DNA of 64,000 nt from Rothia sp. ZJ932 (GTDB taxonomy: Bacteria > Actinomycetota > Actinomycetes > Actinomycetales > Micrococcaceae), in assembly GCF_016924835.1 (NCBI RefSeq), contig NZ_CP070480.1:186001-250000 (forward strand). Direction: 5' to 3'. The position numbers were made by a program, and so were the translations under genes. Positions 1-8,871 of this stretch are shown here, in pieces. How positions within the stretch are numbered: the first letter of the stretch is position 1; every line of letters starts with the position of its first letter. The notes beneath the pieces are model-generated. The model was not told where the DNA came from. It did no database searches and worked only from the letters and a program-made list of their open reading frames with translations.

Positions 1-27
1 GAGCCCGTCAGAAACCCAGTCATCGCA

Positions 28-303
28 CTAAAGAACACTACTGCCGATGAACGTGCCAGAATAGTTTTTGCCGGATTTTATCACCGCAGTGTGGTGGGCA
101 CGGTATCGTTCAAAGGGTGTGAGCTGCCGGCACCTGTCGGCAGATATATAGATACCGTGGCGCAGTTTAACAAGCTGCCCTTGGCACGCCTTGCGGACGG
201 TGGCTGAGCGGCTCATTCCCTCGGCGACGAGCTGGGTTGAGGTCTTGACATCGTGACGTGCTTCTATGCTCACCAGTGTGTATGAAAGGTGCCGTGCTCG
301 CAC
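28..303 (-). pseudogene. AbiEi-like antitoxin/regulator N-terminal fragment
   Basis: The 91 codons read like the N-terminal winged-helix domain of AbiEi-family type IV antitoxins: a helix-turn-helix stretch (TSTQLVAEGMSRSATVRK), then the turn LVKLRHGIYI, then a conserved TPFERYRAHH segment. The frame stops at 28 right after GSSVL, while another frame carries on with a plausible SAMTGFLTG toward base 1. I therefore read it as frameshifted and also cut by the window edge. The start at 303 is GTG and uncertain; a later ATG (MSRSA) is possible. Family assignment is from motif memory only. It lies downstream of pheA on the same strand, 140 bp away, with no obvious functional link. Confidence 0.4.
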
Positions 304-440
304 CCGGTAGGTCTGTAACCTATGGATAACTCAGAAGGTCGCACCAAGAAAAAATCTAAGCGCCACACCAGGGGTTAAATACGCTCCCTTGTGGCACTTT
401 CGTGCGGAGTAAGCCTGCACAGTGCGTCCATCATATAGCG

Positions 441-1400
441 TTAAATACCGTGGCGCAGGTGTTCCGGACGTCCGTGGGGAAAGAGCGATTCAACCCAGTT
501 GCGCGCCGCATCGAAGGCATCATCGCGATGGAACTCAGGGGTTTCTACATGCCGCAAATCAGCGCGGGGGTAAGAACCCAAGAACTGGATGCCCGGCGAT
601 ACGCGGTGAAGCCCGCGCAGGGCATCGCGCACACGTGCGTCGTAGATGTGACCGTCTACGTCAATAGAGAAAAAGTAAGAACCCAAGAACTCGCCGGTCG
701 GTCGTGACTCAATGCGCGAAAGGTTGATGCCGCGGGTTGAAAATTGCTCCAGCAGATCAAGCAGAGCACCCGGTCTATCAACCGGTAGGGGAATCACGAG
801 GGTCGTTTTATCAGCCCCGGTCGGCTCAGGGATCTGCCCGTTGCGTGCCACCAGCACAAAGCGGGTTACTGCCTGCTTATTATCGCCAATATCCTCGGCG
901 AGCACCTGTAACTCGGGGTTTTGCTGGGCAACGATGGGGGAACAGATAGCAGCGTTATAACCCGGCGACTCGTTATGAATCAGCCCCAGCGCAGCCGCTG
1001 CAGTAGAAGAACCGGGCAGGTACTCAACCTGCGGCAGGGTATCAGCTGCCCACTGGCGCACCTGCGCCCAAGCATGGGTGTGGGTTGAAACGGTAGTGAC
1101 ATCAGTCAGAGTCACGCCCTCTCCCGCCACCAAAACGAAGGAGACGGGTACGAGCACTTCAGCGATAATCCGTGCGTCCTGAGCCTGAGCAATAGCGTCG
1201 AGAGTAGCAGTGACACCACCCTCCACAGAGTTCTCAATGGGCACCATCGCGGCGTCTACTTCACCGTTTGCCACCATCTCCAAAGCCGCCGGAACCGACA
1301 CCGCAGGCACGCGCGGCACGTCCGCCCCCGTATACGAGAGCAGGGCTTGTTCAGTGAAAGTTCCGGCGGGACCGAGAAAGGTGTAACGCATGGTTTTCAT
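441..1400 (-). CDS. pheA: Prephenate dehydratase
   Basis: Cytoplasmic enzyme that converts prephenate to phenylpyruvate in phenylalanine synthesis. The first 185 residues form the dehydratase domain, opening with the FLGPAGTFTEQAL segment; the catalytic TRF motif is at residues 179-181 (KQAVTRFVLV). An ACT regulatory domain follows from about residue 200, with the phenylalanine-binding GALLDLL stretch (211-217) and ESRP motif (231-234). There is no chorismate mutase domain, so this is the short monofunctional actinobacterial type, 319 residues. Start is ATG at 1400 or at 1391 (MRYTF). It lies 38 bp downstream of the kinase gene on the same strand and may be cotranscribed. Feedback inhibition by phenylalanine is expected from the ACT domain. 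Confidence 0.95.
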   Translation of the reverse strand: MKTMRYTFLGPAGTFTEQALLSYTGADVPRVPAVSVPAALEMVANGEVDAAMVPIENSVEGGVTATLDAIAQAQDARIIAEVLVPVSFVLVAGEGVTLTDVTTVSTHTHAWAQVRQWAADTLPQVEYLPGSSTAAAALGLIHNESPGYNAAICSPIVAQQNPELQVLAEDIGDNKQAVTRFVLVARNGQIPEPTGADKTTLVIPLPVDRPGALLDLLEQFSTRGINLSRIESRPTGEFLGSYFFSIDVDGHIYDARVRDALRGLHRVSPGIQFLGSYPRADLRHVETPEFHRDDAFDAARNWVESLFPHGRPEHLRHGI

Positions 1401-1438
1401 TGTAGGACGCGCCCACCCACACCCGCGAATAGTGACCG

Positions 1439-2557
1439 CTATTCGGTGGGTGCTTTGTAAACCTTTACGTTCAGCACCTTCGGGTGTACCGTGGCGTGCA
1501 GGCTAGCTGCTTCACCCACAATGTCGCCATCTACCTCAACGGGCTGCGGATCTTTCAGGAAGTCCAGGTGAACCTCCTCGCCCACAATATGCTCAAGTAC
1601 CGGGGTGCGCCCGCCAAACTGGCGGGTAGCGATACGAATAACGAGGTTCAGCCAACCCAGCAGGGTACGCGGTGACAGCACAATAACCTCAAGTTTGCCG
1701 TCGGACGCGGTGGTGGTAGACGCCAGATTAATACCGCCCTGAATCTCACCGCAGTTGGCGATTAGAACTCCGCGCATCTTGCGCCCAAAAGATTTCTGCC
1801 CATCAATGGTGATACGCACGCGCTTACGCCGAGCCAACAGGTGCTTACCAGCAGCCACAAAGTAGGCAATAGAACCGAACTTAGATTTAAGGTCGGGGTC
1901 TGTGTCGGTCATAACCAGCGCATCAAAACCAGCACCACCCATCACCAGAAAGTCGCGCCGGCCGCGGCTACCGTCAGAGAACACCGTATTGAGCCGCACC
2001 ATATCGACCGGGCGTTCACTGCCGAAAAGGGCAATATTGACGCAGGCGGGAATGTCATGCACGTCTAACCCGAGGTTGCGTGCCAGCAGGTTGCCGGTGC
2101 CCATAGGAACAATGCCCATCGGAATATCGGTATCGCGCAGGGCAGCTGCGACCGCACCTACCGTACCGTCACCTCCGACGACCAGAACAATCTCTGCGCC
2201 CTCGTCCACGGCTTGACGTGCTATTGAAATGCCGCCGTCCTCAACGGTGGTTTCGTACATTTTGGCGGGTTGCCACCCTGCCTCAGATAGCGCCCGGTAA
2301 ATGACCTGCAATGCAGGCTGCGCGCGAGCTTTTGAGGGGTTGTAGACAATACCTACACGCTGAGCGGCGGTGGGGGTAAGCGGCCGGTAGGTGAAAGAAT
2401 GTACCGGCAGCAGGTCTGGTCGGTGGTAGAGCACCGTCCGCAAACTAATCGCACTCAGCGCTGTGAAGCCCAAAAATGCAAGACCGGCACCGGTAATGAG
2501 GGTGCGCTTAGCCAGCAGCTTCTCGGCAAGAGTAGATAAAGACATACTCCTAAGCAT
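1439..2557 (-). CDS. Diacylglycerol kinase family lipid kinase
   Basis: Likely phosphorylates diacylglycerol or a related lipid at the membrane. A hydrophobic segment at about residues 21-43 would anchor the N terminus. The DAGK catalytic fold follows: the phosphate-binding VVGGDGT motif at residues 127-132 and PMGTGNLLARNLGL from residue 151, both diagnostic of the DagK/LCB5 family. Length is 372 residues, slightly long because of the membrane leader. Start ATG at 2557 has a GAGAGG ribosome binding site about nine bases upstream. The true lipid substrate cannot be read from sequence. Followed closely by pheA; the divergent serS promoter region lies upstream. Confidence 0.88.
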   Translation of the reverse strand: MLRSMSLSTLAEKLLAKRTLITGAGLAFLGFTALSAISLRTVLYHRPDLLPVHSFTYRPLTPTAAQRVGIVYNPSKARAQPALQVIYRALSEAGWQPAKMYETTVEDGGISIARQAVDEGAEIVLVVGGDGTVGAVAAALRDTDIPMGIVPMGTGNLLARNLGLDVHDIPACVNIALFGSERPVDMVRLNTVFSDGSRGRRDFLVMGGAGFDALVMTDTDPDLKSKFGSIAYFVAAGKHLLARRKRVRITIDGQKSFGRKMRGVLIANCGEIQGGINLASTTTASDGKLEVIVLSPRTLLGWLNLVIRIATRQFGGRTPVLEHIVGEEVHLDFLKDPQPVEVDGDIVGEAASLHATVHPKVLNVKVYKAPTE

Positions 2558-2749
2558 AATTGCTACCTCTCTTTATTACGTGCGCGGGCGTAACGCCTTT
2601 CCGCAGGATAAAAGACACCACAGTGGGGCGTCTTATCAGTACCCACTATGCGGACGCACGTGGTCGCTGTGGAATCGTCCAGCAGGTTTTCCCCGTGACA
2701 ACGCCTCATTATTGGGCAAGGATTAGGCGCATACGGTAAATTTAGAGGC

Positions 2750-4054
2750 GTGATTGACATTAACCTCCTGCGCGAAAACCCTGACCTGTTCCGTAATTCT
2801 CAGCGTGCCCGCGGCGCTGATGAGGGAATTATCGACCAAATTCTTGAGGCTGATGCTGCCCGTCGATCAGCTATCGGCGAATACGAGACTCTGCGCGCCC
2901 AACAGAACGCTTTTGGCAAGAAGGTTGCTAAGGCGCAGGGCGACGAGAAGAAGGCTCTGTTGGCTGAGGTCAAAGAGCTCGCTACCCGTGTAAACGCTGC
3001 TAAAAGCGCTAATGAAGAGGCTCAAGCGACCACGGATGAGCTGCTCGGTCAGGTCAAGAATCTCATTATTGAGGGTGTTCCTGCCGGTGGCGAAGACGAT
3101 TTCACTGTTGTAAAGACCGTGGGCACTCCCCGCGATTTCGCCGCTGAGGGTTTTGAACCCCGCGACCACCTCGAAATCGGTGAGCTGGTTGATGGTATTG
3201 ATATGCAGCGCGGCGCTAAAGTATCGGGCGCTCGCTTTTACTTCTTGAAGGGTCAGATTGCCCGCTTGGAGCAGGCACTGATGTGGATGGCGCTGGATCA
3301 GGCAAGCGCTAACGGCTTCACCATGATGACCACCCCCACTCTCGTGCGTCCTGAAGTCATGAACGGCACCGGGTTCAACGTTGAACACGATGACGAGATT
3401 TACCGTCTTGAGCGCGATGACCTTTACCTAGTAGGTACTTCTGAGGTGGCGTTGGCTGGCTACCATGCCGATGAGATTATTGACTTTGAAAAGGGTGCTA
3501 AGAAGTACTTGGGCTGGTCATCCTGTTACCGCCGCGAGGCAGGTTCGGCGGGTAAAGATACCCGCGGCATCATTCGTGTACACCAGTTCAATAAGGCAGA
3601 GATGTTCGTCTACTGCCCCGTTGAAGAGGCTGAAGAGATGCACGCTAAGATGCTGGCGTGGGAAGAAGAGATGCTGGCTAAGTGCGAGCTTTCCTACCGC
3701 GTGATTGACACTGCTGCCGGTGACTTGGGCACTTCAGCTGCCCGTAAGTTTGACTGCGAGGCGTGGGTTCCGACTCAGGACACTTTCCGCGAGCTGACCT
3801 CTACTTCTAACTGCACCACCTACCAGGCACGTCGCCTGAATATTCGTGAGCGCATGCCTGACACCGTAGACGTCAACGGCAAGACCAAGAAGGGCGCAAC
3901 CCGCACAGTGGCTACCCTCAACGGCACCTTGGCGACGACCCGCTGGCTGGTTGCCATTATGGAAACCCACCAGCAGGCAGACGGCTCAATCCGCATTCCC
4001 GAAGCCTTGCGTCCCTACATGGGCGGCGCTGAGGTTATTCCGGTAGTTTCCTAG
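2750..4054 (+). CDS. serS: Seryl-tRNA synthetase
   Basis: Charges tRNA-Ser with serine using ATP. Residues about 1-110 form the long antiparallel coiled-coil arm that grips the tRNA long variable arm. The class II core follows: motif 2 at [15 protein letters not shown] and motif 3 at [18 protein letters not shown]. Length is 434 residues, normal for the family. Start is GTG at 2750 ([12 protein letters not shown], the usual SerRS N terminus). I saw no T-box leader upstream. The last nine codons (GAEVIPVVS) are nearly repeated 133 bp downstream; see the repeat entry. The synthetase itself looks intact. Confidence 0.97.
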   Translation: MIDINLLRENPDLFRNSQRARGADEGIIDQILEADAARRSAIGEYETLRAQQNAFGKKVAKAQGDEKKALLAEVKELATRVNAAKSANEEAQATTDELLGQVKNLIIEGVPAGGEDDFTVVKTVGTPRDFAAEGFEPRDHLEIGELVDGIDMQRGAKVSGARFYFLKGQIARLEQALMWMALDQASANGFTMMTTPTLVRPEVMNGTGFNVEHDDEIYRLERDDLYLVGTSEVALAGYHADEIIDFEKGAKKYLGWSSCYRREAGSAGKDTRGIIRVHQFNKAEMFVYCPVEEAEEMHAKMLAWEEEMLAKCELSYRVIDTAAGDLGTSAARKFDCEAWVPTQDTFRELTSTSNCTTYQARRLNIRERMPDTVDVNGKTKKGATRTVATLNGTLATTRWLVAIMETHQQADGSIRIPEALRPYMGGAEVIPVVS

Positions 4055-4191
4055 CTCTATAAAGCTGAGGTGCTGCGTCCGTAGATGGGCTGAACGCGAA
4101 TTTTCCGAGTGTGCGAGGAAGCAGAAATTTGTGCTCAGGGGCGAAGCGTTAGCGGAGCAGGCGGATGTTATCCCGGTAGTTTCCTAGCTCT
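4031..4191 (+). repeat. 28-bp direct repeat of the serS 3' end flanking a hairpin element
   Basis: Positions 4031-4058 (end of serS, stop codon and six more bases) recur at 4164-4191 with two mismatches out of 28. The second copy in frame would read ADVIPVVS-stop, as if it were the original end of serS. Between the copies sits a hairpin of the CCGAG-loop family (4091-4137). This is the layout expected if a small element inserted at the end of serS and duplicated its target, or if a local tandem duplication occurred. Mechanism is inference. Confidence 0.7.
4091..4137 (+). repeat. Stem-loop repeat with conserved CCGAG loop, copy 1
   Basis: A stem (4091-4104 with 4124-4137) holds the 19-nt loop CCGAGTGTGCGAGGAAGCA. 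The stem has two G-T pairs and one mismatch. The loop matches the two copies after pstB at 16 of 19 positions, while the stem sequence is different, so the loop rather than the stem is conserved. It lies just after serS. Function unknown: REP-like, terminator-like or a small mobile element. Confidence 0.65.
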
Positions 4192-4240
4192 GCAAGGTCG
4201 AGCACGGACGCGTGCTGTTGGCTCAGATGGGCGCGGTATG

Positions 4241-4286
4241 GCGCGGGGTGAGAAACGTTGTGAGTTTCTCATCCCGCGCTTTTCTT
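4241..4286. terminator. Bidirectional terminator between serS and the glutamate-synthase-like gene
   Basis: Inverted repeat with arms 4241-4256 and 4264-4279 (15 of 16 pairs, GCGCGGG at the base), followed on the + strand by TTTTCTTT. The neighbouring genes converge here. Confidence 0.8.
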
Positions 4287-5869
4287 TATTCGCTTGTGGC
4301 GGTGTGTTTGCTGACTGAACGCTGGTGCTGTTTGTGCGATACGGCGAAGGAGCGCGCGTCCGCCCTGTCCCACCAGCTTTGCCAGTCTTCGTGGGCGGTG
4401 CCGGTGAGGAATGATTCGGGTTCTAGCCAGTTGTAGATTTGGGCGAGGGACTGGCTGTGGGTGACGCTGGTGCGGTGCATGACGTGCTCGGGGCTGAGAT
4501 CGTCGAAGGAGCGCAGACCCATGGACGCGAGCAGGCGGGTTGCTGAATGAATGACGCCCGCGTGGTAGTTGCGAATACGGGTGCCTTTGTCATCAACGTC
4601 GAGGCTGCGCACGAGCCAGGGGTTTTGGGTGGCGACGCCGGTGGGGCAGGTGTTTTCGTGGCATTGCTGGGTTTGCAGGCATCCGGCTGCCATCATCATG
4701 CCGCGTGCTGAATTGGTGAAGTCAGCACCGAGCGCGATGCGTTTGATGATGTCCGCGCCGCCGGCGATCTTGCCTGCCGCGCCGATAACGATTTTGTCGC
4801 GCAGACCTGCGGCAACGAGGCTGTTTTGCAGAATATAGAGACCATCGGTGAGGGTGGTGCCCACGGTGTCTTCAAATTCGATGGGTGCCGCGCCGGTTCC
4901 ACCTTCGGCGCCGTCCACGGTGATCCAGTCGGGGGTGATGCCGGTTTCGAGCATTGCTTTGCAGAGCGAGAGCACCTCAATGGTTGAGCCAACGCAGAAC
5001 TTCAAACCGATGGGCTTACCCCCGGAAAGTTCGCGCAGCTGCTTGACGAAGTGCATGAGTTCTAGCGGGGTGGAGAACGCTGAGTGCGCCGAGGGGCTTA
5101 GGCAGTCTTCGCCTTCGGGGACGCCTCGGGCAGCAGCAATTTCTGCTGTCACCTTAGCTGCCGGCAACAGACCGCCCATGCCCGGTTTGGCGCCCTGAGA
5201 GAGCTTGACCATGATGCCCTTAACCTGCGGGTACGCTGCCTTTTCGGCAAAGATTTCAGGGCTGAAGTTGCCTTCTTCATCGCGGCAACCAAAGTAACCA
5301 GAGCCGAACTCCCACATAAGATCAGCATCGTATTTCAGGTGGTAGTCGGTAATGCCGCCCTCACCGGTTTCTTGCGCGAAACCACCCATAGCCGCTCCCT
5401 TGTTCATCGCCAATACTGCATTCGATGAAAGCGAACCGAAGCTCATCGACGAGATATTGAAAATAGAAATGTCATAGGGCTGGGTGCAGTCGGGTCCGCC
5501 CAAACGTACTTTGGGCGCGTCCTTCATCTGCTCCACCGGTGCCATTGTATGCCGCAGCGTCTCATAACCCTCGGTCTGGGGTTTGCGTTCGGTGCCGAAG
5601 GCTTTCTCACCGCCCAAACCCTTGGAATACTCGTAAATCATGGAGCGGGTGTCGCGGTCAAAGGGACGACCGTCGTAGTTATTTTCGATGAAGTATTGGT
5701 GCATGGGCGCTCGCATGTGCTCCATGAAGTAGCGGCCGTGACCGAGCACGGGAAAACTGCGCAGCAGAGAGTGCTTTTTCTGCGTCAAGTCGTGGGCTGC
5801 CACCGCGGTGACAGCGGCGCCGGTTGCCACCGCAACACTGCGTAGAATCTTGGGCAAGTGTGTAGTCAT
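4286..5869 (-). CDS. FMN-binding glutamate synthase family protein
   Basis: Contains the FMN/glutamate-synthase barrel of GltB-type enzymes but no amidotransferase domain. Seen: the flavin-site stretch VDGAEGGTGAAP, the phosphate-binding IVIGAAGKIAGGADI, and a cysteine cluster QTQQCHENTCPTGVATQNP like the iron-sulfur region of glutamate synthase. An N-terminal hydrophobic segment (SVAVATGAAVTAVAAHD) suggests membrane association. I chose ATG at 5869 (MTTHLPKIL, 527 residues); a GTG at 5902 would add 11 residues. Such stand-alone homologues are common and their reaction is often unproven, so glutamate synthesis is only a possibility. It is transcribed alone, converging on serS. Confidence 0.85.
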   Translation of the reverse strand: MTTHLPKILRSVAVATGAAVTAVAAHDLTQKKHSLLRSFPVLGHGRYFMEHMRAPMHQYFIENNYDGRPFDRDTRSMIYEYSKGLGGEKAFGTERKPQTEGYETLRHTMAPVEQMKDAPKVRLGGPDCTQPYDISIFNISSMSFGSLSSNAVLAMNKGAAMGGFAQETGEGGITDYHLKYDADLMWEFGSGYFGCRDEEGNFSPEIFAEKAAYPQVKGIMVKLSQGAKPGMGGLLPAAKVTAEIAAARGVPEGEDCLSPSAHSAFSTPLELMHFVKQLRELSGGKPIGLKFCVGSTIEVLSLCKAMLETGITPDWITVDGAEGGTGAAPIEFEDTVGTTLTDGLYILQNSLVAAGLRDKIVIGAAGKIAGGADIIKRIALGADFTNSARGMMMAAGCLQTQQCHENTCPTGVATQNPWLVRSLDVDDKGTRIRNYHAGVIHSATRLLASMGLRSFDDLSPEHVMHRTSVTHSQSLAQIYNWLEPESFLTGTAHEDWQSWWDRADARSFAVSHKQHQRSVSKHTATSE

Positions 5870-6054
5870 GAGTATCAGGTCTTTCTCGCAAGTGCCGCTC
5901 ACCGTCGGTGAGGGGCTAAGGGCTATCTAAAAGTAGATTACCCTTAGTTTCTACCTAGCTGGCGCAGGTGAACTAGGGAACATTACCATTCTTTTGGCAC
6001 CTCCAAAGATGTAGGCTTAAGCCCTGGGTTTCAGATCGGCAGAAAGCTATAACA

Positions 6055-6993
6055 ATGACGTTTTTCTCTTGCGTACAGGCACACTCACGCGGTGTCACTG
6101 GGATTTTGACAGCATCTGCTCTGCTACTTGCGGGGTGCTCTTCGACGGATACGCCCGGCGCAGGTTCGGCGGCGGGCAGTGAGGACGCCCCGCGCGTCCT
6201 GACAACCTTTACAGTGGTTGAGGATATCGCTCAGAACGTTGCCGGTGAGCACCTGGTGGTGGAGTCTTTGATTAAGCCCGGTGTCGAGGTGCATGAGTAT
6301 GACCCGACGCCCAGCGACATTCGCCGGGTGCATGATGCCGATGTGGTGCTTAATAACGGGTTGAACCTTGAGGCATGGTTTGAGCGGTTCACCCGCGAGG
6401 CCGATGTTCAGCATGTCACGGTGAGCGAGGGCGTTGAGGTTATTGATATCGCCGGTGAGCCGGGCACCCCTAATCCGCACGCGTGGATGAGCCCCAGCAA
6501 CGTGCAGGTTTACGTTGATAATATCGCTGAAACTTTTGCGGAACTTGACCCCGAGCACGCCGATGAGTTCCGCGCGAATGCAGATACCTACAAACAGCAG
6601 TTACAGCAGGTGCGCGATGATCTGGTGCAGGGTCTTGAGAGGTTAGAGCCGAACCAGCGTACCTTGGTGACCTGCGAGGGCGCGTTTAGCTACCTGGCAC
6701 AGGATGCGAGTTTGAATGAGGCGTACCTGTGGCCGGTGAACTCTGAGGAGCAGGCTACTCCGGCGCAGGTCGCTGAGGTTATTGAGACCGTTCGTGAGGG
6801 CAAGATTGCCGCGGTGTTCTGTGAGTCCACAGTGAATCAGGACGCGATGCGGCAGGTCGCTGAGGCTACCGGGGCAGAGTTCGGCGGCACCCTGTACGTG
6901 GATTCTTTATCTGATGAGGGCGGGCAGGTGCCTACCTATTTGGATCTGTTGAAACATGACGCTGAGCTGATTCGTCAGGGGCTAACGCGTTGA
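6055..6993 (+). CDS. Metal ABC transporter substrate-binding lipoprotein
   Basis: Cluster A-I binding protein of the ZnuA/TroA/SitA type that captures Mn, Zn or Fe outside the membrane. The N terminus has a signal peptide ending in the lipobox LLAGC (cysteine about residue 28). Metal-ligand positions visible are the histidine in VEVHEYDPTPSD, the histidine in GTPNPHAWMSPSN, the glutamate region LVTCEGAFSYLA and the late aspartate in VDSLSDEGG. Length is 312 residues, normal. It is first in a three-gene operon whose genes overlap or nearly touch. The region 5940-5990 contains short inverted bases that could be a metal-repressor site, but I cannot name one. The exact metal is not readable. Confidence 0.9.
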   Translation: MTFFSCVQAHSRGVTGILTASALLLAGCSSTDTPGAGSAAGSEDAPRVLTTFTVVEDIAQNVAGEHLVVESLIKPGVEVHEYDPTPSDIRRVHDADVVLNNGLNLEAWFERFTREADVQHVTVSEGVEVIDIAGEPGTPNPHAWMSPSNVQVYVDNIAETFAELDPEHADEFRANADTYKQQLQQVRDDLVQGLERLEPNQRTLVTCEGAFSYLAQDASLNEAYLWPVNSEEQATPAQVAEVIETVREGKIAAVFCESTVNQDAMRQVAEATGAEFGGTLYVDSLSDEGGQVPTYLDLLKHDAELIRQGLTR

Positions 6994-7763
6994 TGGCGGA
7001 TTCTGTTGCTGATCGGGCCTTGGCAACGCGTCCTGTCTTAGAGGTGCAGGCGGTGAGCGTGCGTTACCGTGAGGTTCAGGCGTTAGAGCGGGCAACGTTG
7101 AGCTTGAACCGTGGCACAATCTGCGGGCTGGTGGGTATGAACGGCTCGGGCAAATCAACTCTTTTTAAAGCGATTATGGGCGTGGTGCCGTCCGTGGCGG
7201 GCACTGTTCAGATTGCCGGTATGCACCCTGCGAAAGCGCGGGCGCAGGGGATCGTCTCGTACGTACCGCAGAGTGAAGATATCGACTGGACTTTCCCCGT
7301 ATCTGTGCGCGATGTGGTGTCGATGGGTGTTTATCAAAACCTGGGGTTTACCCGGCGTATGAACGCGCAAGCGCACGCTCGGGTTGATCGGGCTTTGGCG
7401 CAGATTGAGCTGACTGATTTCGCCGACCGTCAGATTGGTGAGCTTTCGGGCGGTCAGCGCAAGCGTGCTTTCGTGGCGCGCGCTATTGCCCAGCAGGCGC
7501 AGCTATTTCTGCTGGACGAGCCTTTTGCAGGTGTTGATAAGCGCAGTGAGGCAATGCTGGTGGAGGTTCTTAAAGACCTGGCTGCTGCCGGTGCCACGGT
7601 GCTTGTCTCTACCCACGATCTGCAGTCGCTGAGTCAGATGGCTGATGAGGTGGCTTTGCTCCGAAAGACTATTGTGATGCACGGGGAACCGCAGCAGGTG
7701 CTGGCTCCCGAAAATCTGGTGACGGCTTTCGGCATGAACGTTCTAGGTGGGGAAGGGCAGTAG
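6993..7763 (+). CDS. Metal ABC transporter ATP-binding protein
   Basis: Energises import through the partner permease. Walker A is GLVGMNGSGKSTLFKA, the signature is LSGGQRKRAFVARAIA and Walker B is LFLLDEPFAGVD, with the switch histidine in STHDLQSL. Length is 256 residues from ATG at 6993, which shares its A with the preceding stop codon, so translation is coupled to the binding protein. A TTG three bases earlier is an alternative start. The permease follows after two bases. Family membership is sure; the metal (Mn, Zn or Fe) is not. Confidence 0.93.
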   Translation: MADSVADRALATRPVLEVQAVSVRYREVQALERATLSLNRGTICGLVGMNGSGKSTLFKAIMGVVPSVAGTVQIAGMHPAKARAQGIVSYVPQSEDIDWTFPVSVRDVVSMGVYQNLGFTRRMNAQAHARVDRALAQIELTDFADRQIGELSGGQRKRAFVARAIAQQAQLFLLDEPFAGVDKRSEAMLVEVLKDLAAAGATVLVSTHDLQSLSQMADEVALLRKTIVMHGEPQQVLAPENLVTAFGMNVLGGEGQ

Positions 7764-7765
7764 TA

Positions 7766-8623
7766 ATGGAATTTTTGATTGATCCCCTTGCCTACGATTT
7801 TATGGTGCGTGCCCTAGCGGTGACCGTTCTTGCCGCGCTGACCTGCGCCCTGCTCTCATGCTGGTTGGTACTAATGGGCTGGTCGCTGATGGGGGACGCG
7901 ATTTCTCATGCGGTGTTGCCCGGCGTAGTGCTCGCCTACATTTTTGGTGCGCCCTTTTCAGCAGGTGCGCTTGTGGCTGCCTTGGTTGCGGTGGGCTTGA
8001 TTGGGCTGGTGCGCCGCGGTAGCCCGCGCATCCGTGAGGACGCAGCAATCGGTATTGTTTTTACCACCCTGTTTGCCTTGGGGCTGGTGCTGATATCAGT
8101 GACGCCCTCGAACACTGATTTACACCATATTCTTTTCGGTAACGTGCTGGGCGTTTCTGCGGGTGATCTGCTACAGGTGGGCGGTTTGGGTGCGCTGGTT
8201 GCCCTGGTACTGCTTATCAAGCGCAAAGACCTCACTCTGTACGCTTTTGATCCGGGGTACGCACACGCTATTGGCATGCGTCCGCACCTTTTGGGGGCTC
8301 TGCTGCTGGTGGTGCTTGCGCTAACCAATGTGATTGCCCTGCAGGTGGTGGGCGTGGTGTTAGTGGTTGCCATGCTCATTATTCCCGGTGCAACGGCTCG
8401 GATGCTGACCAACCGTTTTCCGCGGATGCTGCTGGTTTCGTGCGCGGTTTCTGTGGTGGGGTCTGTCACCGGGCTCTACGCCAGCTACTATCTGGATGTT
8501 TCCCCCGGCGGTGCCGTGGTCTTACTCCTTGGCGGTCTTTTCTTCATCGTCTATCTTTTCAGCCCCACCTACGGGGTCATCAGCTCGTACCTGAGATCTA
8601 AGGGCACCTACGGTCGCTTCTAG
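7766..8623 (+). CDS. Metal ABC transporter permease
   Basis: Integral membrane protein of the ABC-3 (ZnuB/MntB) family with about eight hydrophobic segments over 285 residues. Conserved family stretches seen are SLMGDAISHAVLPGVVLAYI near residue 40 and VVGVVLVVAMLIIPGATAR near residue 195. It starts two bases after the ATPase gene and ends the operon; an 8-bp perfect stem-loop lies at its stop codon. Together with the two preceding genes it makes a complete importer. Confidence 0.93.
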   Translation: MEFLIDPLAYDFMVRALAVTVLAALTCALLSCWLVLMGWSLMGDAISHAVLPGVVLAYIFGAPFSAGALVAALVAVGLIGLVRRGSPRIREDAAIGIVFTTLFALGLVLISVTPSNTDLHHILFGNVLGVSAGDLLQVGGLGALVALVLLIKRKDLTLYAFDPGYAHAIGMRPHLLGALLLVVLALTNVIALQVVGVVLVVAMLIIPGATARMLTNRFPRMLLVSCAVSVVGSVTGLYASYYLDVSPGGAVVLLLGGLFFIVYLFSPTYGVISSYLRSKGTYGRF

Positions 8624-8645
8624 AGGTTGCGAGGAATACCTCTAG
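8620..8645 (+). terminator. Stem-loop at end of metal transporter operon
   Basis: CTAGAGGT (8620-8627) pairs perfectly with ACCTCTAG (8638-8645) across a 10-nt loop that contains GCGAGGAA. There is no T tract, so intrinsic termination is uncertain; the left arm includes the stop codon. Confidence 0.5.
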
Positions 8646-8871
8646 GAGAGCGCCGGAGAAGTTTACTTCGCCTCAAAATGCCGTGCTGGGGGGAGAGATA
8701 AAAGTACCCGTGTATGGCACTTTCGGGCGTCATAAGGTGAAGCAACCGGTGAAAGGGGCAACGCGCGTCCCCCTACCGCCAGTCTCAACACCCCCTTTTC
8801 TTCATGTACCGTTTACCACCGCGTTACGTGCAGGTAAGCGATAGGCTTAGAAGATAGTAGACACTGAAGAA

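Noticed and set aside
402-960. Plus-strand frames opposite pheA
   Set aside because: Shadows of pheA with no start signal and no recognisable product.
2558-2749. T-box leader upstream of serS
   Set aside because: No T-box sequence or terminator pair could be seen; serS T-boxes are not typical of actinobacteria.
391-8725. Shared TGGCACTTTCG in the gaps near 391 and 8714
   Set aside because: Only about 11 bases match with differing context; likely chance.
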